A stretch of 32,439 bases of DNA from an uncultured Bacilli bacterium (GTDB lineage Bacteria; Bacillota_I; Bacilli_A; RF39; UBA660): the NCBI GenBank assembly GCA_944364015.1, contig CALVVX010000004.1, forward strand, positions 1 through 32,439. Reading direction: 5' to 3'. Position numbers and translations under genes: made by a program. How positions within the stretch are numbered: the stretch's first letter is position 1; each line of letters starts with the position of its first letter. The notes below the pieces were generated by a model. That model was not told where the DNA came from. It was given only the letters and a program-made list of their open reading frames with translations, and made no database searches. Below, one piece after another: positions 23,801 to 29,792 of the stretch.

Positions 23801-26393
23801 CAAAAATGTAATATCTTGTTAACAAACCATTTGTTTGTGCTTTTAATTTATCAATGTCCATATTAAATGTATTAGTTGCACTAATTATGAAATTATTATC
23901 AAAGAAATTTTTCTTTATTTCATCCGTATAATCAACGGTTCCTACTTGCTTTCCATCTTCTATATTTTCAGTATTACTTGCGTATACATTGATTGTTAAA
24001 TTAGTTAGAGCATTTATTTCTGCTTGTGAATTATTACTAGATGCTAATTTATTACCTCCAAGTGAAAATACTTGCTCAACTGTACTTATTTTCTCATCGC
24101 CCCAATTTACTGTTAGTGGAACAATACTTTTAGTAGAGGCATTCATACTTTCTCCTATTTGTACGCATTCTCCTTGTTCATACATAGTAGCATCACAAGA
24201 TTGTAAACCATTTCCATCTTTAAAATCTACTCCCCCAAAAACTTCTATCATATAATTTGTATTGGCTTTTAGTCCCGTAGCTTCAAAGCGATAATTTAGA
24301 TTTACTGGATCAAAGTTTGCTTCTACGGTTGAATAATTTAGTGTTGTTGTTCCTGTTTCATAATATCTTATATATATTTTATTTGGAGCATTATAACAAT
24401 TTCTTCCTTCAATTGGAATAGTACAGTTATCATCTGCAATTTTTATTTCTCCAGATAAAGTATTAAATGTTGTTTTATCACTGTCTAATGCAAAGCTTAC
24501 TGATGGTACTGCACCCGCTACAAATGAGTTGCTATAACCACTATTGTATTCTACATCTTTTTCATTGTCATTATATTCTACTACTACCATATAACGATAG
24601 CTTTGTCCTGTTATTAGATTTTTACCATCGATTTCTAAGTCAAATGGAGTACTATCTTTTTTCTCTATGGCATCCATTACAGGATCTTTGCCACCTTCGC
24701 CTGTAACACTATTGTATTTATAAATGTAATAGCGATAGCCAGTTATTGCTTTATCTTCGTCAATTACTTCTCCAATATCAAAAGTTACTTTTGTCATTTC
24801 TTTATTTACAGTTGCTTTTACATTTGTTACAATTGGTGATTTTTTAAGTGTTTTTGCATCTAGTGTTATTGTATAATCTCCATTTTCACGATAATTATTA
24901 CCTTCTTCAACATCAGTATATATTACGTTATTATATGCTATGTTGTTTAACACTATTTTATAATCACTATTAGATTGTAAGTTTTCAAATGTTATTTCTT
25001 CATTTTCGCGTGAGACTGTTATATTTTTTCTTTCTATTTCATTATTTTCATGATCAAATATACTTATATCATATCCCTTTACTGCATTGGTATTTCCTAC
25101 TGTGGCATTTACTGTTATACTATCTTTAGTTACAAAACTTTTTTCTAATTTTATATCTAGTCCCTCTGTTACAAAAACTCTTTGGAAGTATTGTTTATCA
25201 TAACTTACATCTTCATTAGTATAATTACCTGTTATTGATACTATATAATTTGTATCTGGTGATAAACTGCCACTTGGTGTTGATATTGTTACTATATTAC
25301 TTATATCATCTATAGTTGTTCTATATACTGTTTGTGCTGTTTTCATATTAATTACAGCTACGTTTAAACTACCTTGTATTACTTTGTATTCATCTATTAT
25401 TTGTAAATCTAGATCCATTTTATTTGCAGTAATATTCGCTTCAATTATTTTAAATATAGGGTTTTTTGTAATTGTTACTTCCTCAGTTGGAGTATTTGGA
25501 TCTTCTTCATCTTCATCTGGAGGAGTTGTTTCTGGTTGCTGTGGTGTTTGTGGTTGCTGATTATCTTCTGTTGCATTTCCATCACCGTCTCCACTTCCTG
25601 ATCCATCTCCATCACTGCCTTCATTATTTTCTTGTTCTTCTGGTGGTAATATTTCAATATTTTCATCACCATTTATTGTCATTTGATCAAGTGATATTTT
25701 AGCTTCATCATTGTAATATATATATTTATCTCCTAAATTAATTACTGTATCTTCTCCTATATAAATATAACTCTTATCCGCTGTAGTAGTTCTTGTATTA
25801 ATTCCATCTGATATTACTACTACTCCATCTTCTACGTATGTTAGTTCAAAAAAACTTCCTACCGCTTGCGATATCATCATATCTGCATTACCTGATAATC
25901 TTGCACTTATATTTTCAGAAGCAATTATATATTTATTTTCGCTTATTTTTCCTATCCAACTATTTATTTCTAAATCTCCATTAACGTTTTTAATATGATA
26001 GGCATTATTAATAAATTCAATTAATGATTTATTTGTTATATTATAATAAGGAATTATATCATCATTTATATTTTCAAGGTTTAAAATTACACCATTTTGT
26101 AAAAATGCAATATCACCATTGTCATAGTGAATAAAATTATCTAATGTTGCTTCTACTTTAGTCTTATTTTCATTTTTAAAGGTTAAATTTCCACTTATAT
26201 TATGTCTGTATTCTTCACCTTCATTAAATTTATATACTTCTGTATTTCCGCTTTTATAAGATATTATATATCCGTTTTTAGTAAATGTCTGCTTATTATT
26301 CTGAGTCAAAAAGAAAACTCCAGCAATTAACAAAACTAAACTCAAGATACTTAATACCATTATTATCCCAAAACTTTTTTTTATAACTCCCAT
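20829..26393 (-). CDS. Giant membrane-anchored surface protein with FN3-like repeats and five paired cysteines
   Basis: An 1854-residue protein. One N-terminal helix (about 9-30) anchors it; residues ~35-247 are the membrane-proximal module; ~248-303 is an acidic/Gly/Pro/Gln linker; the rest is a rod of about ten fibronectin-III-like domains. Each is marked by a strand such as LSPDTNYIVSI, LITGQSYRYMV, LKANTNYMIEV or LEPKTTYMITF. All ten cysteines form close pairs: 657/666, 733/743, 945/952, 1205/1211 and 1464/1469, pointing to five small disulfide loops. There is no LPxTG, catalytic domain or C-terminal anchor. The ATG follows GGGAGG. It heads a three-gene operon with its own promoter. An adhesin or matrix scaffold is likely; the ligand is unknown. 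Confidence 0.78.
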   Translation of the reverse strand: MGVIKKSFGIIMVLSILSLVLLIAGVFFLTQNNKQTFTKNGYIISYKSGNTEVYKFNEGEEYRHNISGNLTFKNENKTKVEATLDNFIHYDNGDIAFLQNGVILNLENINDDIIPYYNITNKSLIEFINNAYHIKNVNGDLEINSWIGKISENKYIIASENISARLSGNADMMISQAVGSFFELTYVEDGVVVISDGINTRTTTADKSYIYIGEDTVINLGDKYIYYNDEAKISLDQMTINGDENIEILPPEEQENNEGSDGDGSGSGDGDGNATEDNQQPQTPQQPETTPPDEDEEDPNTPTEEVTITKNPIFKIIEANITANKMDLDLQIIDEYKVIQGSLNVAVINMKTAQTVYRTTIDDISNIVTISTPSGSLSPDTNYIVSITGNYTNEDVSYDKQYFQRVFVTEGLDIKLEKSFVTKDSITVNATVGNTNAVKGYDISIFDHENNEIERKNITVSRENEEITFENLQSNSDYKIVLNNIAYNNVIYTDVEEGNNYRENGDYTITLDAKTLKKSPIVTNVKATVNKEMTKVTFDIGEVIDEDKAITGYRYYIYKYNSVTGEGGKDPVMDAIEKKDSTPFDLEIDGKNLITGQSYRYMVVVEYNDNEKDVEYNSGYSNSFVAGAVPSVSFALDSDKTTFNTLSGEIKIADDNCTIPIEGRNCYNAPNKIYIRYYETGTTTLNYSTVEANFDPVNLNYRFEATGLKANTNYMIEVFGGVDFKDGNGLQSCDATMYEQGECVQIGESMNASTKSIVPLTVNWGDEKISTVEQVFSLGGNKLASSNNSQAEINALTNLTINVYASNTENIEDGKQVGTVDYTDEIKKNFFDNNFIISATNTFNMDIDKLKAQTNGLLTRYYIFEITNATDSAGINNIAVENNKYIFEINTDLRADDILGDPWMDVEIRNVNNVADRAIVTANYDSENLALLYPNANYYMHMGVCSMTTGECHDLSSEKMNELTGSYTKTFNYQAGTDYYKKDAIVNSNGNIVLYRGNKYKFRFYITVDDGKDNTTDYYYPGRIQREYVESDPVVANKQAPDFYLNIVSSTENSITYAYTMYDRDVALYKEEGKENYSLYYSIDDTEYEVPLTLNKGAEFTISNLSNGSKYSIYYKNAINKTANEEQDVKIDYQTNYTFDGFYNLDDYNLHYILENNETSNKITLKILDTENARKIIDRISTYELEVKSNTVTIRNRFFSELQDCEPNSGCIKYLDYHYRDIEDFPDRTLSVNLYGYYDTGLIAQPSEYGYLVQQNSNETGQGTYLVLNNASNLVESELPKDLYYYETNQSTFNLYNLIYNNNLLNYKDARIKKLNISLTRTNEGYKNGNYTINFKTVDKKQINIDESSNNTFKFYSITPDITTSYNPIINGADISITSSSITENVLKKDFIADDDGKYYYYVELYNEDTSSKIDTKKIEISTTGTTNFTIENLDDDTTYTYKIFAYLDKNGKTYVQLNDTLICETSSCVPTTYKFKTLSGSQLYGDMIATHKSSSSEEKYLNRNLNLDLTLNNEITNVTKNYDLVINLIENDIIVDTKTITNETLEINNKIDFDITNYDTIFGDDYFKIQLLAKTTTSQQEEEVEIYNDYINLAELISPSITVTKGAKTEIVDSNYIYSLEYNIAITDDDKVIPNGTYNVRLLDSYGSEVAKIENIDVEELRTIKFATTLDEVDKYNVIANLVPNREYTLEVSLTTYMNNKSLRDEAELNGADYNQYINKTNIYNYSIYTSGIYGVSLGELAINATSNSITMNFFSSSNLTNITKMDYTITKEGQSTPITTNTYTIGEGMDKMFNMIEGSNQDRYYTLVLDDENIKLEPKTTYMITFQFYITDENGEYQAISTSNNSKYITVG

Positions 26394-26420
26394 AAGTGCC
26401 TCCCTAGTATTATTTATTTA

Positions 26421-26449
26421 ATTATATCATTTGCTTTTCTAGAAGTCAA
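26421..26449 (-). promoter_or_regulatory. Sigma-A promoter of the surface-protein operon
   Basis: TTGACT (26449-26444), a 17-base spacer and TATAAT (26426-26421) on the minus strand, with RNA start near 26414, 21 bases before the ATG of the 1854-residue gene. Confidence 0.82.
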
Positions 26450-26658
26450 TTGCATTGTATTATTTTTTGAGTGCTTATGGGATGTAGTTAAAAAGTTTTG
26501 TCCAGCTCGATCTTGGCCTTGTTTCCTACTTCAACAGTATATTTCTCTATTTCCGATAGGCTTAAATTCGGATGGGTGCCACCCTATATGTTTTAATTAT
26601 TGGAGTTTTCTTTTAACCATAACTCCATTAATTTTTTGTAATTCTTTTTTCTCTCCTT
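26450..26658 (-). ncRNA. Candidate noncoding RNA or orphan leader with a GC-richer core
   Basis: This fills most of the 450-base gap between the giant surface gene and the TasA-like array. A strong promoter at 26665-26693 would start RNA near 26658, beginning with AAAGGAG, yet no start codon lies at a usable distance. Within it are a 6-bp hairpin GGAGTT/AACTCC, then GGGT/ACCC and TCCGA/TCGGA hairpins side by side. The core (about 26499-26584) is much richer in G and C than anything around it. I do not recognise a known RNA family. The 3' end is undefined: no clear terminator is seen before the next promoter. The RNA could also read through into the surface operon. Confidence 0.35.
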
Positions 26659-26664
26659 TCAACG

Positions 26665-26693
26665 TCAATATAACAAATATATGTTTGCTTGTC
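26665..26693 (-). promoter_or_regulatory. Consensus promoter upstream of the candidate RNA
   Basis: TTGACA (26693-26688), a 17-base spacer and TATATT (26670-26665) on the minus strand. It is one of the best promoters in the window but has no gene directly after it. Bases 26694-26814 upstream show no gene or structure that I can name. Confidence 0.7.
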
Positions 26694-26814
26694 AACCTTT
26701 TTTTAATAAAAATAAATAAAAAAATTCAACCCTTTACTTTAAAGAGATAGAAGTCCAAAAAATGTAACTGATTTTTGAAAAATGATAACAAATAATTGAA
26801 CTTAAAAATTTAAA

Positions 26815-26841
26815 ATTAAAAAAACACGATTATTCCGTGTT
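26815..26841 (-). terminator. Terminator of the 207-residue TasA-like gene
   Basis: Stem AACACG/CGTGTT with an eight-base-or-less AT loop, followed by TTTTTT on the minus strand, directly after the stop codon. Confidence 0.8.
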
Positions 26842-26843
26842 AT

Positions 26844-27467
26844 TTATCCAATAAACGTTGCATTTGCTCCTGTGCCTGCTGTTGAATTAAATTGAACTGT
26901 TCCTGCAAAATTACCACGATCGTAATTATTTTGCGACTTACCTGTATCACTTAACCAAATTAAAATATAAAATTTTGAACTACTTCCTGGTCCCATTACA
27001 AATGAAGTTTTCCAGTTTTGATCATTCATTGTATGAACTTTTCCAAATGGTGTTGCATCTGTTGCACTGTTAATTTCTGCCCACTTTAGATTAGTAAACT
27101 TGCTATTTTCTCCAACTGCATATAATTCTATTTTACTTGATAGTGTTGAAATTACATTACCAGTATTAGTTACTGTTATTTGATATAATTGGCATATTCC
27201 TTTACCATCTTCATCAACACATGAACCATTTGTAGTTCCATTTAATGCATTTTGTAAATTAGTATCTTGTGTTGGAAGCAAGCCAATCGTGTTATCACTC
27301 GTTACTCTTTCTACATTTAACGATAATCCTACATAAGCTGATTCTGGTGTTACAGTACTTTTACCTTTTGAGTTAGAATAAAAATACGAAAAGCTAATTG
27401 TTGCTGTTGAGATTAATATTACTATTATTATTACTGCTATATAAAGTTTTCTATACCCACTTGACAT
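26844..27467 (-). CDS. TasA/camelysin-like secreted protein, divergent copy
   Basis: A 207-residue secreted protein with an N-terminal hydrophobic stretch ending in SFSYFYSNS, like the FAYF-type SipW-dependent signal of TasA and camelysin. The mature part is beta-rich. It shares with the three proteins downstream on the map a Gly-Leu-Ser-Leu strand, the CVDEDGKGIC loop (Cys83/Cys92), QLYQITVTNTG, NLKWAE, FYILIWL and a closing GTVQFNS...NATF. It is the least similar of the four: the GGLIP motif is reduced to GLLP. It has its own promoter, AGGAGG site and terminator, so it can be expressed separately. It is probably a fibre or matrix subunit. No SipW signal peptidase gene is in the window. Confidence 0.72.
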   Translation of the reverse strand: MSSGYRKLYIAVIIIVILISTATISFSYFYSNSKGKSTVTPESAYVGLSLNVERVTSDNTIGLLPTQDTNLQNALNGTTNGSCVDEDGKGICQLYQITVTNTGNVISTLSSKIELYAVGENSKFTNLKWAEINSATDATPFGKVHTMNDQNWKTSFVMGPGSSSKFYILIWLSDTGKSQNNYDRGNFAGTVQFNSTAGTGANATFIG

Positions 27468-27498
27468 AATTTACCTCCTATTCTATTTCTATATCTTT

Positions 27499-27527
27499 AT
27501 AATAGCAAAAAATAAATAAAATTGCAA
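27499..27527 (-). promoter_or_regulatory. TasA-array promoter, copy 1
   Basis: TTGCAA (27527-27522), a 17-base T-rich spacer ending in TGC, and TATTAT (27504-27499) on the minus strand: an extended -10 promoter of the form shared by all four TasA-like genes. Confidence 0.7.
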
Positions 27528-27529
27528 GA

Positions 27530-27560
27530 GTAAAAAAAGAACATAATCTATTGACTATGT
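27530..27560 (-). terminator. Terminator of the 226-residue TasA-like gene
   Basis: Stem ACATAGTC/GATTATGT with an AATA loop, followed by TCTTTTTTT on the minus strand. The stem-loop is identical to the one at 28341-28360. Confidence 0.8.
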
Positions 27561-27562
27561 CT

Positions 27563-28243
27563 TTATGCACTAAATGTTGCAGATATTCCAGAACCATCAG
27601 CAGAGTTGAATGCTACGCTTCCATTAAAGTGTCCATAATCTGCTGAATTTTGAGCTTCGTTTAAGTTATCAATCCAAATAACTACATAAAATGTTTGATC
27701 TCCCTCTGCATTTAATGTTACATTAGATGCTATTGGGTTTTCTCCTATTCCATATGAAGTTGCACCTGGATTAACAGTAGTGCTATCAGTTAATACTTGC
27801 CATTTTAAATTAGCAAATGAACTTTCTTGTTCCTCTTCTTCATCTACACCTTGGTATGGCACTGCTTGTAGGTCTAATGTTCCAGTAACAGCTGCGATGC
27901 TATTACCTTCATTTATTACTTTAATTGAATAAATTTGACATATACTATTGTTATTACTATCTAAACAAGTTTTAGGATCTCCTGTTGCAGCCGTATCACC
28001 AGTTACTGCTTTTTGTAAATCAGTTGTATTTAAAGGAATTAACCCTCCTACTGCTCCTGTACTTAGATGAGTTACTTCTAGACTAAGACCTGTATTAGCA
28101 GCCTCACCTTGGATAGTATTAGTATCTTCAGCAGTTGCTGTAAAGTATGCAAATGTTGCTCCGATTATTGCTACTACTAAAGTTGCTACTCCGATTACAC
28201 CGTAGAAAAAACCAGTTCCGCTTTTCTTTTCTTTTTCTTCCAT
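27563..28243 (-). CDS. TasA/camelysin-like secreted protein
   Basis: A 226-residue protein with a short charged start (MEEKEKKSGTG), a hydrophobic signal ending in ATFAYFTATAED (probable SipW-type cleavage after AxA), and a beta-rich mature domain. Family marks are VGGLIPLN, the loop CLDSNNNSIC (Cys93/Cys102), QIYSIKVINEG, SSFANLKW, PIASNVTLN, FYVVIWIDNL and GSVAFNSADGSGISATFS. An acidic insert (DEEEEQE) is unique to this copy. AAGGAGG precedes the ATG; it has its own promoter and terminator. It is likely a secreted fibre-type subunit; function is inferred from the TasA resemblance and the array context. Confidence 0.75.
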   Translation of the reverse strand: MEEKEKKSGTGFFYGVIGVATLVVAIIGATFAYFTATAEDTNTIQGEAANTGLSLEVTHLSTGAVGGLIPLNTTDLQKAVTGDTAATGDPKTCLDSNNNSICQIYSIKVINEGNSIAAVTGTLDLQAVPYQGVDEEEEQESSFANLKWQVLTDSTTVNPGATSYGIGENPIASNVTLNAEGDQTFYVVIWIDNLNEAQNSADYGHFNGSVAFNSADGSGISATFSA

Positions 28244-28267
28244 TTTTATATCCTCCTTACATTAATA

Positions 28268-28296
28268 ATGATAGCAAAAAATACTTTTTTATGCAA
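28268..28296 (-). promoter_or_regulatory. TasA-array promoter, copy 2
   Basis: TTGCAT (28296-28291), 17-base spacer ending TTTTTTGC, TATCAT (28273-28268), then the shared leader with TAAGGAGGATA before the ATG. Confidence 0.7.
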
Positions 28297-28331
28297 CTGT
28301 TTTCTAAAAAAAATATTAAAAAGTATTAAAT

Positions 28332-28360
28332 AATAAAAAAACATAATCTATTGACTATGT
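28332..28360 (-). terminator. Terminator of the interrupted TasA-like gene
   Basis: Same stem-loop as at 27541-27560 (ACATAGTC/GATTATGT, loop AATA) followed by TTTTTTATTATT on the minus strand. Confidence 0.8.
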
Positions 28361-28362
28361 TT

Positions 28363-28995
28363 TTATGAACTAAATGTTGCAGATACACCTGCTCCATCAG
28401 CAGAATTGAATGTTACACTACCTGTAAATGAACCAGTATCATCTGATGATTGGTCTGAACTTAAGTTGCTGATCCAAATCATAACGAAATATGTTTTGCT
28501 TCCACTAGCAGTTAATGATGCTCCAGTGTCTAGAGTTGTTGTAGCTATTGGATTATAAGTTGTTGTTGTTGATAATGAACTTGATTCAGTACCATTTAGT
28601 AATTGCCATTTTAAGTTTGCAAATGTTGTACCTGTTATATTTAAAGTACCATTTACAACTGCTGTTGCAGTACCATTGTTAGTAACTGTTATTTGGTATA
28701 CTTGACATACTGTATTTCCATTTTTATCTACACACATTTTACTACTTGTAGCAGCATCACCTTTTAAACCTTTAGAAACATCAGCACCATTCATTGGAAT
28801 TAATCATCTAGCTGCATCTGTACTAACTTTTGTTACGTCTAGATTTAATCCAATTTGTGCAGCATTACCTTTGATTATAGTGTCGTTAGTAGCTGTTGCA
28901 CTAAAGTATGCAAATGTTGCTCCTATTATTGCAACTACTAATGTAGCCACACCTATTACTCCATAAAAAATTCCCTTTCCGTTATTATTTTCCAT
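28363..28995 (-). pseudogene. TasA/camelysin-like gene interrupted by an in-frame TGA
   Basis: This is a full-length copy of the neighbouring 210-residue gene, except that codon 64 is TGA (28806-28804). In the intact paralogue this spot reads Asp-Ala-Ala-Gly-Gly-Leu-Ile-Pro with GGA GGA; here it reads AGA TGA, so two substitutions and no frameshift. The first 63 codons encode the signal (ATFAYFSATAT) and first strand. The remaining ~146 codons stay open in the same frame with the CVDKNGNTVC loop, QVYQITVTNNG and the conserved end intact. The ATG shortly after the stop has no ribosome-binding site and would lack a signal. Promoter and terminator are intact. It is most likely a recent nonsense mutation; readthrough or a base error are alternatives. 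Confidence 0.75.
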
Positions 28996-29020
28996 TTTCT
29001 ATCCTCCTTACATTAATAAT
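28885..29020. repeat. Direct repeat, copy A (signal-peptide region of the TasA-like genes)
   Basis: This 136-base segment matches 29626-29761 at a fixed offset of 741 bases, with only two differences seen. It covers the leader, ribosome-binding site and signal-peptide codons, and marks a recent duplication or gene conversion. Confidence 0.85.
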
Positions 29021-29047
29021 AATAGCAAAAAATATTTTTTTATGCAA
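29019..29047 (-). promoter_or_regulatory. TasA-array promoter, copy 3
   Basis: TTGCAT (29047-29042), 17-base spacer ending TTTTTTGC, TATTAT (29024-29019). It still serves the interrupted gene. Confidence 0.7.
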
Positions 29048-29060
29048 TATATTTTTTAAA

Positions 29061-29099
29061 AAAAATTAAAAAAGTTTGAATTTTTTATCAAACTTTTTC
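29061..29099 (-). terminator. Terminator of the 210-residue TasA-like gene
   Basis: Stem AAAAAGTTTGA/TCAAACTTTTT with a loop of about eight A/T bases, followed by a T-rich tract on the minus strand, four bases after the stop codon. Confidence 0.75.
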
Positions 29100-29103
29100 T
29101 TTT

Positions 29104-29736
29104 TTAACTAAATGTAGCTGATATACCCGCTCCATCTCCAGAGTTGAAGGTTACACTTCCTGTAAATGAACCAGTATCTGTTGATGTTTGGTCTGAATCT
29201 AAGTTGCTGATCCAAATCATTATATAATAAGTTGCTGAACCATTGTTAGCTGCTAGTGTTGTTCCATTTACTAAAGTTGTTGTTGATACGGGATTATATG
29301 TAGAATTTGTTGATAATGCATCAGGTCCTGTTCCGTCTAGTAATTGCCATTTTAAATTAGCATATCCTGTTGCAGTTATGTTTAAAGTTCCATTTACTAT
29401 GGCTGCTGAACTACCAGTGTTATTTACAGTAATTGAATATACTTGACATACTGTATTTCCATTTTTATCTACACACATTTTACTACCTGTAGTAGCATCT
29501 CCTTTTAAACCTTTAGCTATATCTGCGTTGTTCATTGGAATTAATCCTCCAGCAGCATCTGTACTAACTTTATCTACACTAAGATTTAGTCCTACTGTAG
29601 CTGCAGTACCTTGGATTACATTATTGTTAGTAGCTGTTGCACTAAAGTATGCAAATGTTGCTCCTATTATTGCAACTACTAATGTAGCTACGCCTATTAC
29701 TCCATAAAAAATTCCCTTTCCGTTATTATTTTCCAT
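29104..29736 (-). CDS. TasA/camelysin-like secreted protein
   Basis: A 210-residue secreted protein and the intact twin of the interrupted copy. MENNNGKGIFYG leads into a hydrophobic signal ending ATFAYFSATATN. The mature part carries AAGGLIPMNNADIAKGLKGD, the loop CVDKNGNTVC (Cys88/Cys97), QVYSITVNNTG, NGTLNIT, YANLKW, YYIMIWISNL and GSVTFNSGDGAGISATFS. It is nearly identical to the broken copy over the signal region and diverges more in the middle, as expected for surface proteins with gene conversion. It has its own promoter and terminator. A TasA-like fibre subunit is the best guess; no enzyme residues of peptidase M73 type can be assigned. Confidence 0.77.
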   Translation of the reverse strand: MENNNGKGIFYGVIGVATLVVAIIGATFAYFSATATNNNVIQGTAATVGLNLSVDKVSTDAAGGLIPMNNADIAKGLKGDATTGSKMCVDKNGNTVCQVYSITVNNTGSSAAIVNGTLNITATGYANLKWQLLDGTGPDALSTNSTYNPVSTTTLVNGTTLAANNGSATYYIMIWISNLDSDQTSTDTGSFTGSVTFNSGDGAGISATFS

Positions 29737-29761
29737 TTTCTATCCTCCTTACATTAATAAT
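29626..29761. repeat. Direct repeat, copy B
   Basis: Partner of 28885-29020, same orientation, 741 bases apart. Confidence 0.85.
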
Positions 29762-29787
29762 GATAACAAAATAATAAAAAAAAGCAA
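29760..29787 (-). promoter_or_regulatory. TasA-array promoter, copy 4
   Basis: TTGCTT (29787-29782), 16-base T-rich spacer ending TGT, TATCAT (29765-29760). The T-rich spacer directly follows the ABC-transporter gene, and no hairpin terminator separates the two, so some readthrough is possible. Confidence 0.55.
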
Positions 29788-29792
29788 GTATT

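Noticed and set aside
23639-25702. Several plus-strand open frames of 63-88 codons within the giant surface gene (and one minus-strand frame at 25475-25672)
   Set aside because: They are shadows of the long real gene, with no ribosome-binding sites and improbable compositions. The same holds for frames opposite polA, tsaD, typA and the ABC gene.
26570-26590. T-box riboswitch, because GGGTGGCACC resembles the T-box core
   Set aside because: Only about 80 bases of RNA lie upstream, with no stem I or AGUA-type loop, the sequence continues CATCC instead of GCG, and no amino-acid gene follows.
26573-26617. 14-codon hydrophobic plus-strand frame (MGATLYVLIIGVFF) as a type I toxin
   Set aside because: No good ribosome-binding site or promoter on that strand and too short for known toxins.
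26480-26660. c-di-GMP, SAM, THF or other common riboswitch
   Set aside because: None of the conserved core strings of these classes is present in the order required.
28804-28806. Genetic code 4 (TGA = Trp), which would make the interrupted TasA-like gene whole
   Set aside because: The Trp codons inspected in the other genes are TGG and no other conserved gene has an internal TGA. A code-4 genome this AT-rich would use TGA for most Trp.
28794-28806. Frameshift between the two parts of the interrupted gene
   Set aside because: Both parts are in the same frame; the break is one TGA codon, not an insertion or deletion.
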